Shown piece by piece: positions 30,936 to 41,520 of a DNA stretch of 64,000 bases. The translations under genes were made by a program, and so were the position numbers. How positions within the stretch are numbered: the stretch's first letter is position 1; every line of letters starts with the position of its first letter. The notes under the pieces are model-generated. The model worked only from the letters and a program-made list of their open reading frames with translations, did no database searches and was not told the origin of the DNA. Source of the stretch: Takakia lepidozioides (Eukaryota > Streptophyta > Takakiopsida > Takakiales > Takakiaceae); assembly GCA_030704615.1 (NCBI GenBank), contig CM060732.1, forward strand, positions 5,148,001-5,212,000, written 5' to 3'.

Positions 30936-33886
30936 GTGAAGACCCATTTGGTCCAAAAATACAAAGAAGTCATGGTCAAAGTCAGGAAAACCATGACTAC
31001 CGCGCCTCGGCAGTCAGATATACCGCGATCTGTTGTAGTGTGGTCTTTTCCACTCGAAGTTTCCGACCCTGCAATGGATGTGTGGCTCAACCGCATGACT
31101 TGGTGGTTCCAGGTAATTCAAGGTACTTCCCCCGATTTGCTTTGCTGGAATGAATTCACGTGACAAATGCATGTTGGAAACGCAGGTAATGACGAATGCG
31201 AAGGAGCAAGTCGTAATGCATAGTGATTCGTTCGGCTTGTACGTCAAATGGGATGGAACACAGACATTGGAAGACTATGTGACACGTTTCAGATGTGCGT
31301 ACAAGGACAACCTCTTCGCCAGGGAGCTGCGGACAGCAAGAAGGAGCGTGGAGTTTACACACCAGGAGGGGGCGGGAAAAGCTGCAATGCGAATTGTGTA
31401 CAGGAAGCCCAGCTCCCGTTGTATGCAAAAGCTGGGTTATGAGGTTTGTCTGGGAAATGCGGCACCGCATTCGCACTTTATCGTTTCGATTGCACTCTGC
31501 GAGTACATTCTCATAACTTGTGTTCACGCATGTTGACTGTCTTGCAGGTATATGAAATACGTGCTACTTAAGATAGGGGCCCTGGCGCAAGAGCCCCCGT
31601 TTTTCATGGCTTGGACCGTGCCGGAACCAAGCTGTGTCTATCTACCAGAGATGCAGAAACAATGGCATGCTGCGCATCTCGTTGGATGCCCGTGACCTGG
31701 ACATGTCTGGCGGACTTGTTGACGAATCGGAGAAAGATCTGCACGCAAAAGCGGAGGAGAAGAGAAAGGAAAGACGTGTCCCTGCTGGGCCTGAGTCGGC
31801 AAAGGACGCTGCTGCTCTGGAACAATCCATAAAGGCAGCTGAGATGGCATAGAAGACGGTGGATGCAGCTGTGCAGGCTCAACAGAAGGGGTCGAAGAAG
31901 AGGACTCGCCAGCAAGGAGCAGCAGTTGTGACACCCAAGAAGACGAAGAAGCAGAAATAGAAAGAGCAGGAAGAGGGTGACGAAGAAGACGATGATGGAG
32001 ACTTTGCAACCAGCCCACCCCCAAAACGCAGCTGAAATCCCCTGTGCCCACCGTTGTCACGAGAGGGACGAGAACAAGCTCAGCCAAGAAGGCACTCTTC
32101 AATCCCCTAGGGGGGCACCCTTTCGAGCCGGTGGAAATGAAGAGGCCGAAAGTGGAGCCAAAAACAGTAGTTCAGTGTGTCAATGAGAGTTTCTTGGCGG
32201 CTTTGGACGGACGGGCAGCCAAGTTGGCATACATCAAGACCATGGAGGGTCTGAAGGGCAGAGCACTGAAGAAGGCGGCTGAAGCAGAGCCTTCCGACAC
32301 CCCTGGGTTTCTGAAGATGGTCTCGTTCTTTGAGAGGGTGTGTGCAGACAAGGATTGTAGGAGGGGCGGAAATGCCACCGAGTGGCCTTGCGATATGATC
32401 ATCTTGGATATTCCGGACGGAGAGCCTGTGGAAGGACTGCAAGCTTTGCCATCTTGGAACAGGTACTCCGAGGACTTTTGGAAGAAAGGATTCGGGCTCG
32501 CCCGCATGGTGTTGGACGACAGAGGCTATGTGGTTGCCCGGGCGAGCAGAGGCAAAAACACGCAGACAGGAATTGCGAAGTGGACCCACAAGAGCGCCGT
32601 CCCAATTCTGAAGAAGAAGTGGACGTGCATCAACACATTGGGCCTTCGGACGGAAGGGAAGAAGGTAATTACAACATGGCACTCGTCCTTTCATTTTCTT
32701 AGGAGTTTTGAAATGCGGTGCCGCATTCGATTTCTAATCGTTCCCCACTGTGTATGCAGACAAAGCAGTTTGATGCATACTGCTTTGTGAAGGAGAACTC
32801 CACCTTTGCTTTCCGGAAGGAGGGATTGTTGGTTGACCCGAACTGCGACCCCATCGATTACGACGTCCTATTCAACAATGTTCCCACGGAACTCCTCCCC
32901 CATAGTCTCACTTCAACGGATCCCCTGCGGTATTCATGGACTCGGAGCCTTGCCTTCATCCAGACAATTATGGAGGCATGCACTGACCTGGAGGGCAGAG
33001 TGCTGGACCTCATCTGTGGAACAGGTATGCAGATTCTTGTACTATGTTGTTCTGTGAATTCTCATTCTGTTCAAATTCGCCATGTGTGAACGGCCATTTT
33101 TCAATGAGTGGATAGCATTGTAACAGGTGCCTCAATGTGGGCTGGGCGATTTTCCAACCGGCACCTCTTTGCCTACGAGGAGGACACATCCGTCTGGGGA
33201 TCCCATTTGGAAGGGCTTCAACAAAATGTGAAGGCTCCCATCGAAGCCAAAGATTCCTCGGATTCGTCGGAGTCGGAGGAAGAATGCCGAGGAGAACCCG
33301 GAATACGAGTGAGTGCAAACATTGTAAGTTTGCAAAGCCTTCTGGGTGATTTTTTGTCAAACGCATTTCCGGACTGTGGTTCTCATTGGTCTCGTGGGTG
33401 ATTGTTATGTGCAGGATTCCAGGATCCGGGTCGGAACATGTAGGGCCTACACTTCTTGCCAGGACGAATGTCCCGTTCTTTGCGAGGGCCGACTTCATGA
33501 AGAGCCCGGTGAAGGACTACTCTCTTCCTAGTTATGCAGCTAAACTCGCAAATACAACGATTACACGATGTGAGAATCCCAGTAAAGTAGAGCAGATTTT
33601 GAAGAGGGCTAGGGAGGACAGAAGGATAAGGAAAGAGTTGGCAGCAGCTGAGACAGGTAGACGGGTGCGAAAGTTCATATGTGATTCAGCGGAAGAGAGC
33701 GATGCAGACAGGGCGGACGACAACCCAACGGAGGTGAGATGGTCGGTTCCGCAAGGGGAAGATGGGATTTTCAAAAGCCTGGCCAACGAGCAGTCCGCTG
33801 GACATGAGAAAGGCAATGACGGGGTGGAAGGGGCGCAGGACATCAAGGACAGGACGACGATAGTGATGATTTTCAAAGATTGGTAG
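30936..33886 (+). pseudogene. ParB/methyltransferase-like gene, copy B (5' truncated, chimeric start)
   Basis: Homology to copy A starts at 31039 (WSFPLEVSDPAMDVWLNRMT). Upstream is unrelated sequence that by chance or fusion supplies an open frame from 30936 (MKTHLVQKYKEVMVKVRK). The ParB-like exon is absent. Lesions include loss of the donor GT near 31403, TAG near 31850 (MA-stop-KT), TAG near 31958 and a C-run frameshift near 32022. The methyltransferase exons remain open: 32044-32664, 32760-33024, about 33127-33312 and 33425-33886, with LDIPDGE and the GTG motif retained. A P3 palindrome lies in the intron at about 32710-32727 and another at about 31456. Confidence 0.75.
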
Positions 33887-34019
33887 AATTTTAATTAACT
33901 CTCTGTACATTTAAATTCTCTTCCAGAGCATATAAAGGAAATTCTCACCGTCCTTCATGTCCCCTCTCCCATGTGCTTCTCAACGACACCATCGTCCAAA
34001 CCACGTCCCTCCCAAAATC

Positions 34020-34975
34020 GGAAATGCGGCACCGCATTTCCATGTCGGAACGGAAATGTGGGAACTGCAAGAACCTCGTTTGGAAATGCGACACCGCATT
34101 TCCAAAACCGGGGCAAGAACAATTTTCCGCTTCCTGGTTTGGACATCAGAAACTGTTCGGCCGAACGGAAATGTCGTGCCGCATTTCCGTTTTCGACACG
34201 GCAGTTTTAGGGAAATGGAAATGCCACCCCGCATGCGGAGGTCGAACACGTTATTTACATGGCAGACATGGAAATGCGGTGCTGCATTTCCATTTTGGAG
34301 ATGGATGTTTATCCAACTCCAGACCGATCGACGGAAATGCGGCTCCGCATTCCATTGTCCAATAAGAAATTTCGATGACGTACATGGAAATGCGGCACCG
34401 CATTTCCAGAACGGACATCGTTGTTTGTCCAATTCCAGACCCTTGGACGGAAATGCGGCACTGCATTCCATTGTCCAATAAGAAATTTTGATGACGTACA
34501 TGGAAATGCGGCGCCGCATTTCCAGAACGGACATCGTTGTTTGTCCAACTCCAGACCCTTGGACGGAAATGCGGCACCGCATTCCATTGTCCAATTCGAA
34601 ATTTTGATTACAGACATGGAAATATTGTGCCGCATTTCCAGAACAGACTTCGTTGATTGTCCAATTCCAGACCCTTCGACGGAAATGCGGCACCGCATTC
34701 CATTGTCCAATAAGAAAACTTGATGACGGACATGGAAGTGCGGTGCCGCATTTCCAGAACGGACATGGACATGCATTGGCGATTGGACATGCTTGGACAA
34801 TTCAAGGTCCAATATGAAAATGTGGTGCCGCATTTCCAATTCGAAGTATGGTAATGCCATGTCAAGAAATGAAATGCGGTACAACATTTCCGTTACGACC
34901 ACAACGGAGGAAAGGGAGCTGCCAGAAATCGCAGCATGGAGAAAAATGAAATGCGGTGCCGCATTTCCGAGCTTG
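34020..34975. repeat. Palindrome array P3 of copy B
   Basis: About 14 palindromes with the same two-per-117-bp pattern as copy A. Two start the array near 34020 and 34080 and the last is near 34948. The element at 34871-34890 has the canonical left arm (GAAATGCGGT) but the variant right arm (ACAACATTTC), an intermediate between the canonical form and the fully changed palindrome in copy A. Confidence 0.92.
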
Positions 34976-35303
34976 AGCATGTACATGTTTCCTTTTACTC
35001 ATACATGGATTTCCTTCACCTCAGGACCCTGATATCGTTGACTCTGGTATATTCATGTGGAAAGACACATTGTAGAAATGAGACCACAAATTGTAGACAG
35101 TGGGCCAATTACAGCAGTTCCTGAACACAATAAAACACAGCACACAGAAGTGAGGTACGATGGGTTGTTTTATTGATCAAACACGTTGTCTCACATTTAG
35201 CAACTCTTGACAAATCTAAGCCCTTCCGCCTTCTACATGGGCGTCACCAAGTCGACGGAACTTCGATAGCCCTCAAAACAAGCTCTTTACTGAACGGGCA
35301 CCT

Positions 35304-35822
35304 CTAGGTAAACTGCAATGCGGTCGTTCTGTTGCCCTTGGTGGAGCTGACGACAATGTCATGCCCATCAATGATACCACCATCATACATTGACAAGGTC
35401 GTTGTGGGCCTAATGTGCCCGTGCGATTCGTCTTCGCAACTCAGCCGAATGTCTCCATACACTGGAAGAGCGGATCGAACTCCACGAATATAGTTTTCCC
35501 CGGTGCCGTCCTCCCTGGTCCACCGGCAGCAGTTCCAACGCCAAAGTGAGGCCGTGCGTGATTTGTCCAGCATCCCATTCCAGCTTGGTATATCGAGGTC
35601 AACAATTTTCAGGACCCGCGGACCGCATTAACCCTCGCCCTCACCTCGCTCAAAGCGGTAATAGCCCTCCAAATACTCCATTGCGCGCAAAGACTCCCGC
35701 TTGATTTCAGAAGCGTCTGTGAAAACAGAGAGCCATACAATGATGTCTCCTGATTCTGGTTTGAACATAGCATAATCGTGGCCATGATAAGGGCAGTCAG
35801 CAGGATTGCGGCGGCACGACAT
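35304..35822 (-). pseudogene. 200-codon gene, minus-strand copy in B, nonsense mutation
   Basis: Closely similar to 29792-30370. The start MSCRRNPADCPYHGHDYAMF is at 35822. In copy A the sequence ...GEGEGQCG continues; here the CAA codon is TAA (35628-35630), giving a premature stop. Downstream homology (SLWRWNCCRWTREDGTGENY, YDGGIIDGHDIVV) continues with a further shift toward the 3' end. Copy C has the same stop, so the mutation predates the B/C duplication. It is divergent from the plus-strand relative at 36378. Confidence 0.75.
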
Positions 35823-36377
35823 CCTTGCAAAAGATTAGCGGAGTACGCTCAATGACAACAGCTCCCGGATGGAGGAGGCAGCAGTGCGGTGGCTGAAAGA
35901 AGTTGAAGCAAACGCTGCAATTCCTCACTAACACTCCAGGGCACATTTAAATTCCCCCCCTACAGGAACCTGCACGGATGAAGATTGGCTGCTCCATGAA
36001 TGTAGCCGTTTCAGTTTCCTTCCCTGCCATGCAAACTATGGGCGGTAAGTGCCAGGTGGGCCTATAGCCACTCGAGACGATGAAGTCCATCCCCCTTCGA
36101 TGTAAATGCGGCGCCGAATTTCCATCCGGGGGATGGACTTCGGTGGCAGATTTCAAACTATACCCCGTGGATGAGAAAGAGGTATCGGGTCATCCACCGC
36201 TGGCGTGATGAACACGTTACACGATGGTTGGTGGGTACGTGGGACCCAGATGCTCCATTATTGGAGCCCGCACTGCTCTTCCGCTTCTAATCATTTCAAA
36301 AATCTAAGGGCTTCGTTGCTGTCCGCAAGGTCATTGTCATCGGCATCAAAGACGTCCTCAGGTCCTCCTTTGCAAGG
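35823..36377. promoter_or_regulatory. Shared upstream region of a divergent gene pair, with inverted repeat
   Basis: About 555 bp separate the two divergent starts. At about 36085-36140 lies a long imperfect inverted repeat: TCCATCCCCC and GGGGGATGGA flank a P3-type core (AAATGCGGCGCCGAATTT). This could be a regulatory site or an origin-like structure. No TATA box was confirmed for either gene. Confidence 0.4.
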
Positions 36378-36995
36378 ATGTCATGCTTCTGGAACCGGGA
36401 TGACTGCCCTTATGGAGGCTTTGATTATGCAATGTATTCGGCCACATCGGGAGACATCGTTATCTGGTACACAGATTACACAGAAGATACTCGTTCGAAT
36501 GTGGAAACATTGTCCGCTTTTGAGTATATCCCAGGCCACTACGCCTTCGAGCGGGGTGACGATCTTGGTCTGAGGAGTCCGTGGCTCCTGCGCATCCTTG
36601 ATTCCAATTTTCCCAGCTATGACCGGCATCCATGCAGAAGAATGCGCACTGCTATGCTGTTGCGGTGGAACTGCTGCCAGTGGACGTGGGTGGACTCCAT
36701 CGGAGAGACGTATACTCCTGAAGGAGTGCGCTCCTCTTCTCCATTGTATGGGGACATTCTCATTGGTGTGGACGACGAAAACGTGAAGCTTTCCATATTC
36801 GATGGTGGTATGATTGAAGGGCACGACATTGTGGTGAACATCAACAGGGGCGGTACAACGGCTGCAATCCAGTTTACCTCGAGGAGCCCGATGACTCATG
36901 AGCTAGTTCTCAGAGTAGTCGAAGTCCCATTGACAACGTGGCTTGTATTCAGAAGGCACAGGGCTAAAGATTTGTTTGCACAATCAGCACAGTAG
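36378..36995 (+). CDS. Unrecognised gene of 205 codons, plus-strand paralogue in B
   Basis: Starts MSCFWNRDDCPYGGFDYAMY and is homologous along its length to the minus-strand gene: SGDIVIWYTDYTEDT, EYIPGHYAFERGDDLG, LLRWNCCQWTWVDSIGETYT, YGDILIGVDDENV, FDGGMIEGHDIVV and HELVLRVVEVP. Conserved positions are mainly Trp, Cys, Gly and Asp plus a GG(M/I)I(D/E)GHDIVV block. The C-terminal extension FRRHRAKDLFAQSAQ is specific to this paralogue. The frame is uninterrupted, one of the few intact genes in the window. No known family recognised. Copy C carries a one-base deletion in the same gene. Confidence 0.65.
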   Translation: MSCFWNRDDCPYGGFDYAMYSATSGDIVIWYTDYTEDTRSNVETLSAFEYIPGHYAFERGDDLGLRSPWLLRILDSNFPSYDRHPCRRMRTAMLLRWNCCQWTWVDSIGETYTPEGVRSSSPLYGDILIGVDDENVKLSIFDGGMIEGHDIVVNINRGGTTAAIQFTSRSPMTHELVLRVVEVPLTTWLVFRRHRAKDLFAQSAQ

Positions 36996-37353
36996 ACGTG
37001 CTTCAAATGCAATTCATGTGGATCAATAAAAACCCCATTGTGCCCTCTTTTTGTTCTATTCTGCATCCATCGTTCCCAGAATGCATCATTCCTCATTTCG
37101 TTTGGGATTGGGAGTGTGGGTGGATTTTGCAAGTGGCTGGTAGGCTGAAATGGGCCCCCATTGTACAGAGCAGTACCACCCTACCATTCGTGAAACATTG
37201 CCTTTCAATATGTAATTCTAAAAAACATTGCCGAACCTCCTTCATCGGGAGGTCCTTCTCCCCCTATGACCGTGATACCCTGAACCCTATTCCCGCGGAC
37301 ACTCATTTCCGGAAAATAGTCCTGCTCATGTTTTTTTCGACACTTACGACTCT

Positions 37354-37396
37354 GCTCATGGCTCATGCCGCTCATGGCTCATGGCTCATGAAATAG
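37354..37396. repeat. GCTCATG repeat at the right end of copy B
   Basis: Several GCTCATG words in a row end in GCTCATGAAATAG. The same arrangement occurs at 41455-41512 and 54858-54900, each time at the boundary of a repeat unit. Confidence 0.75.
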
Positions 37397-37446
37397 CAGC
37401 CCCCCTTGAGAGAGCCTAGATCCCAAACGAGGGTGGACTTTGTAGA

Positions 37447-39049
37447 GTGACTGAATCTTACCTTTGGTCCAAATTGAAGCTCAAACCGGGCACAGTTTAT
37501 TTGGAAGAAGAAAGGAAGGATGTTCCTGGACAGATTGACCAGACCATTGTTGTGCTAGGTAATGACGGAGGTTGCGGAATCGAAAGGCACGTACCCCCAT
37601 CAGACACCATCCTGTACCGAGCTGTGGGAATGCCCATTACCTTTCCGAATCAGTCGCTACCCACACCATCCACAAAGGAGTCAGGAAACCGACAGGCGGC
37701 CACTGCCAACAGAGAGGTATGCAACAATAATCATTCCCCACCTAAACCGTCAAGACCCTCCATAGCTTCTCGTGTGGAGGTATTCGACATTTCCGAGAAG
37801 GAAGATGAGTGCATTGAGGTCCCCATGTCCTCCACACGGTCGTTCAAATCCGACATGGACGTCTCTGCAGGTGCTATGCATGTACCCTGGAGCATAACTC
37901 CAACCCGGTCCATTGTGCAGCTCCTACGGCAACATTACCTCGATGGTTCTCGCTCCGAGCTGACTGCTCTCGACTATGCCAAATTTCCAGTCAGGAAGGT
38001 AACGTATCTGCCTCTTGAAGTTGATGGCAATGTCATCTTTGAGTTTCCACCTGTTACTTCCTCAAACAAAGCCTCAGGGATTGAAAGCATGACGGACACC
38101 CCTGGTGTGTGACGAAGACCAGTAGCACGAAAATTGTTGATGGTGTTCGTGTACGATATGTCCTCTGTGCGGGGAAGCTGAGGTGCCTCAATCCCGCCTG
38201 CTTCCACTTTCTCTCCAAAGGAGGGCGGAGAAACGAGACGGATTGGACTGGCACAACCCATCATCCATTCATTGTCTCCAGCCAAGCTCCTGCGGGTACT
38301 TTCAAGTGCGCACATTGCAAAGAACCACCGACGTGCATGTCCATGTGCAGAGCCAAGCAATATTACATAATCCATTTGCTCCCGGACTTGACTAGAGCTT
38401 GCATACACGTTGGGGTCCACTGCCACCCCTTGGCGAGAAGCAACATGCGGGAGGCTGTGCAGGAAGCACACGCCATCATAAAAGAGGAGGTGAAATTGAG
38501 CCCCAGAGCCAGACCAAAGCAGATTCAGCTGAAGGCAGCCCACAAGATTGCTCTTGGCAAAGTCATGTCTGAAGATGGTTCAGACCGAGTGCCCTTGAAA
38601 AAGAGGAGATGCTTGACCTGTTGGAGTCCGTCTCGCACGTTTGTAGTCCGAATATGCGGAATCACATCGTATCTTGCAAGCATGAGTTCGGCCGGGGGTC
38701 GGACATGCACTCAATTCTGGAGGTGAAACAAAGGACTGGATATGACTACATCCAAGGTAGCAGGTTTCCAGGGCAAGGCAGCGAATCCGATAGTTTTTAC
38801 ATTTTTAAAATGTCGACGTGTGGGCCTAGGAGTGGGGTCGACTTGGTCACTCGCATGACAACTGAAAACTTGTCGAATTGGGTGATGTTTGACCACATCA
38901 AGCGAATTACAAACCATCAGTGGGTGACTATGGGTGCGCATGTCTATGACTATCGCTCCAAGAGGCTCATGACGATTGCAATCTGCGAGATGAAAGGGGA
39001 GGACACACAGTCGGAACGTCGGCTTTGTGCGAGCAATTCTCCACTGTGA
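37447..39049 (+). pseudogene. MULE-like transposase, N-terminal and first catalytic part
   Basis: The frame 37447-38112 has a linker and ends FPVRKVTYLPLEVDGNVIFE. After a frame change, 38109-38720 gives RVRYVLCAGKLRCLNPACFH and a Cys/His-rich stretch (FKCAHCKEPPTCMSMC). A further frame at 38609-39049 has FDHIKRITNHQWVTMGAHVY and RSKRLMTIAICEMKGEDTQ, which matches the first-Asp region of a large transposase family in seed-free plants and streptophyte algae that I know only as hypothetical proteins. The core then continues on the opposite strand. At least two frameshifts. Confidence 0.5.
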
Positions 39050-39259
39050 CGCAGACACAGTTGTCTCCACAATGGCTTGGCCATACTGCATAACAACGGG
39101 CGGAATCTGGGGCAAGCGAGCGGTGGGATTTTCTCGCACGGAATCCCCGCTTGAAGGCGATGGCGATCTGGAAACTCTTGGGCTTCCACTGCTGGAAGAC
39201 ACATTGTGCAGCAACATGACGGGACCTCGAGGTGCTGTCCGAATGTTCCTGTCGGATCT

Positions 39260-40215
39260 CTAGGATTCCTCTTTGCACCCGGGTTCCTCTTCAATCCTCC
39301 GCCTCACAGGGCGAGTACAAATGTCCCCCTCTAGGTGCTCACCTCTGCGGTGCAAAGGCGTCCCTTTGATCTTCTCTCGCAATGTTGTCACCCATTTCAG
39401 TGGATTCTTCGACCTCGAAGCTGTTCGTACCAACAATTCCTCCCTGTCCGGCCCAAAGCCCCATTGTTTCCCGCTCATGAACTTGTAGTACGTGGCTTGC
39501 TGCATGATTGCTCTGTCGATGTCCTCCGTTGTGGCCGTCACTACGTCCACCAGATGTGCGGCAGAAGACGCTCGCCAGGAGGAGTGGACTGATTCTGCCA
39601 TATTTGTGTTCGGCATGTCCATGTCGGAATCCAAGCACCGCTCCTACAAGGACAGAAACAATGGTGAGGGACCAATGGAAAAGTCCGTAATAGAACGACA
39701 ATTGCATGAAAAGGACAACATCATACCTCCCGCATGTACTGTCCGAACTGTCGATACCGGAAATGCCACCACCCCAACCAGCTGTGCAAGGCTCCCAGAT
39801 TGGTTGTCTCCACCGCACCTGACGTGTTCCACCAAGCCTCGATGATAGCAAACTTAACCTCCGCATCATCAAATGTGGGTGCATCCTTCCACGCCGTACA
39901 AAGGACATGGTGTTCAGCCTGGAATGAGCTAGCAACAAATTTGGTAGTGTAGTGAGATAGACTCTGCATCCAATGGAATCCACAGGATCTCTCTTTCCCC
40001 TCCATTGGAACATTGGGGTCCTCACCATACACACACCGCACCGCTGCCCAGTTGGCCTGAGTGTTGTCTGCCATGAATCCCCTGAAATTGGGCTCTGGCA
40101 AACCCACCCTTGCCATCTGCTCGTTTATGCCCTCCCACAGATGCATAAACGAGCATCCGCTTCCACAGCCTCCACCACCGACCCATGTGAGAGCAAGAAC
40201 AATGGGACGCGACAA
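39260..40215 (-). pseudogene. MULE-like transposase catalytic core, inverted relative to the rest
   Basis: On the minus strand, 39721-40215 reads FMHLWEGINEQMARVGLPEP, NFRGFMADNTQANWAAVRCV and GFHWMQSLSHYTTKFV, then WHFRYRQFGQYMREV. 39260-39634 continues with NMAESVHSSWRASSAAHLVD and KQWGFGPDREELLVR. In the family this segment directly follows the AICEM...GEDT motif found on the plus strand at about 39000 and precedes the SWIM finger found on the plus strand at 40370. The geometry therefore indicates an internal inversion of about 1-1.2 kb. A GCTCGTTTATGC/GCATAAACGAGC inverted repeat lies near one edge (40125-40155). Confidence 0.55.
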
Positions 40216-40621
40216 CTCTAAGCATCCTACACACCGTTGGGGGAAACCGAAGAGGCGGCGACCTCCCTCAAAAATGAACGAGACAAGGATGGGGAATGCA
40301 CTTTGGATGAACTGTACAATCCAGAGCTCGACAGAAGTGCCCCCACCAGGCTTCGGGCGTGTGTATCAGATGCCCACGGCAGGCTCAGCTGTTCGCAATG
40401 AGGTGTACACCATCACCATTTCAGAATTACCTACCTGCAATTGCACCGACTTCCAGATCATGGCGAACAAGGGGGCATCATACTGCCCTTGCAAGCATCT
40501 GTACTACGTGTACCTAAAAAGACTCCGGTGTAATTCCACAACTCATCACTTCATACATGCACCAGGGTTGAGCCCCCAAGAGGTGTGCACTCTTCTGAAT
40601 ATGGATCCAGGGGACCAGTGA
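40216..40621 (+). pseudogene. MULE-like transposase C-terminus with SWIM zinc finger
   Basis: The plus-strand frame shows RVYQMPTAGSAVRNEVYTIT, ISELPTCNCTDFQIMANKGA and SYCPCKHLYYVYLKRL, a CxC...CxCxH SWIM zinc-binding motif typical of MULE and related transposases. It ends at TGA 40619-40621. Upstream it runs into the inverted core. Confidence 0.7.
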
Positions 40622-40889
40622 GCTTGGCTTGCGGTCCCCACACAATGGTACGCCCATCCTTTTCGGAGTTTCAGTTATAGTAGAACTGTACTGCTGCAAG
40701 TACCTCTGACTCTGGCCACAGAAAGGTCCGACTTATGTCTTGTCTACCAGTAACCTGTTTTGCTCAAACTAAGATAAGATAATAGTATGTCATTCATTAT
40801 TGTTTCCACGTGCTTGTATTTTTGTTTGTCGGAGGGTTCCTGTTTTTCTGCTCTCCCAAACATTGTTTTCCTCATTCGACCCCCGGCAA

Positions 40890-41050
40890 GGAAATGCGGC
40901 GCCGCATTTCCAAGTAACGTCGTAGGTACTGGTAGATGCGGCCTTCGTCATAGCAAGATAGTCGCACCCAGCCTTCAGGGAGCCGACCGTTGCCAACACC
41001 AAACTCCCCAGAAATTTCGCATGTGCGAGCCCTAATGCGGCACCGCATTT
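40890..41050. repeat. Two P3 palindromes downstream of the MULE-like gene
   Basis: A perfect 22-bp palindrome with a CG centre lies at 40890-40911, and a CA-centred copy (AATGCGGCACCGCATTT) at 41034-41050. They link this segment to the A/B/C elements. Confidence 0.85.
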
Positions 41051-41245
41051 CCCAGTTGAGTCGCAAATCTTTCCCGCCGAATACCCGAAAATGACAGAAT
41101 TGTGAAGTACTGCAGACTCTATTGGTTCAATCGCGGCAGAAGGGTCAGCTTCATTCCAATGTTAAGGCATGTAAAACTGCGGAATACTCTATAAAGGCCA
41201 GTATGCGACGTCCTTTTGCCGTGGTATACTGGATTTCTCGTTGCA

Positions 41246-41520
41246 CGGTCACTCATTTCCATGAGCGGATCTTAAAAACCATGAGCGGAGTTGTTACTGA
41301 TGACATATCTTCGCCGCATTACAGGATCTGGAACTTCCAAAAACGGCAAGGTCAAATTAAAAAACTATTATTTTAATACTTTTTTAATCTGCCCCATTTC
41401 CAAATTTGGAGGAGTCCGCTCATGAAATCCACGTGTCTTAGACTTCGGCTCACCGCTCATGCGGCTCATGCGGCTCATGGCTCATGGCTCATGGTTTCTG
41501 CTCATGAAATAGTAAACCTC
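41246..41520. repeat. Inverted CATGAGCGGA repeats and GCTCATG terminus
   Basis: ATTTCCATGAGCGGA (about 41250) is inverted as TCCGCTCATGAAAT (about 41414). GCTCATG words at 41455-41512 end in GCTCATGAAATAGTA, immediately followed by PPR coding sequence. The likely right border of a repeat unit. Confidence 0.55.

Larger units (their letters stand above)
30524..37406 (+). mobile_element. Element copy B, 6.88 kb, nearly identical to copy C
   Basis: Sequence 30524-37406 recurs at 48026-54911 with only scattered single-base differences; identity ends abruptly on both sides. It contains a 5'-truncated ParB/methyltransferase-like gene, a P3 array, and a head-to-head pair of the 200-codon genes. The first 100 bp or so are a PPR-gene fragment in antisense. 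The right end carries GCTCATG repeats and then GAAATAGCAGCCCCCC. No terminal inverted repeats or clear target duplication were found, so the mechanism (transposition or segmental duplication) is open. Confidence 0.85.

Noticed and set aside
33957-34986. Long open frames on both strands across the P3 arrays (also 28.6-29.5 and 51.4-52.5 kb)
   Set aside because: They repeat peptides such as GNAAPHF, EMRHRIS and KCGAAFP because a palindrome reads the same on both strands. Frames follow the repeat, not a protein.
30524-37406. Helitron or TIR transposon as the identity of copies B and C
   Set aside because: No TC...CTRR ends, no terminal inverted repeats and no clear target duplication could be found at the borders.
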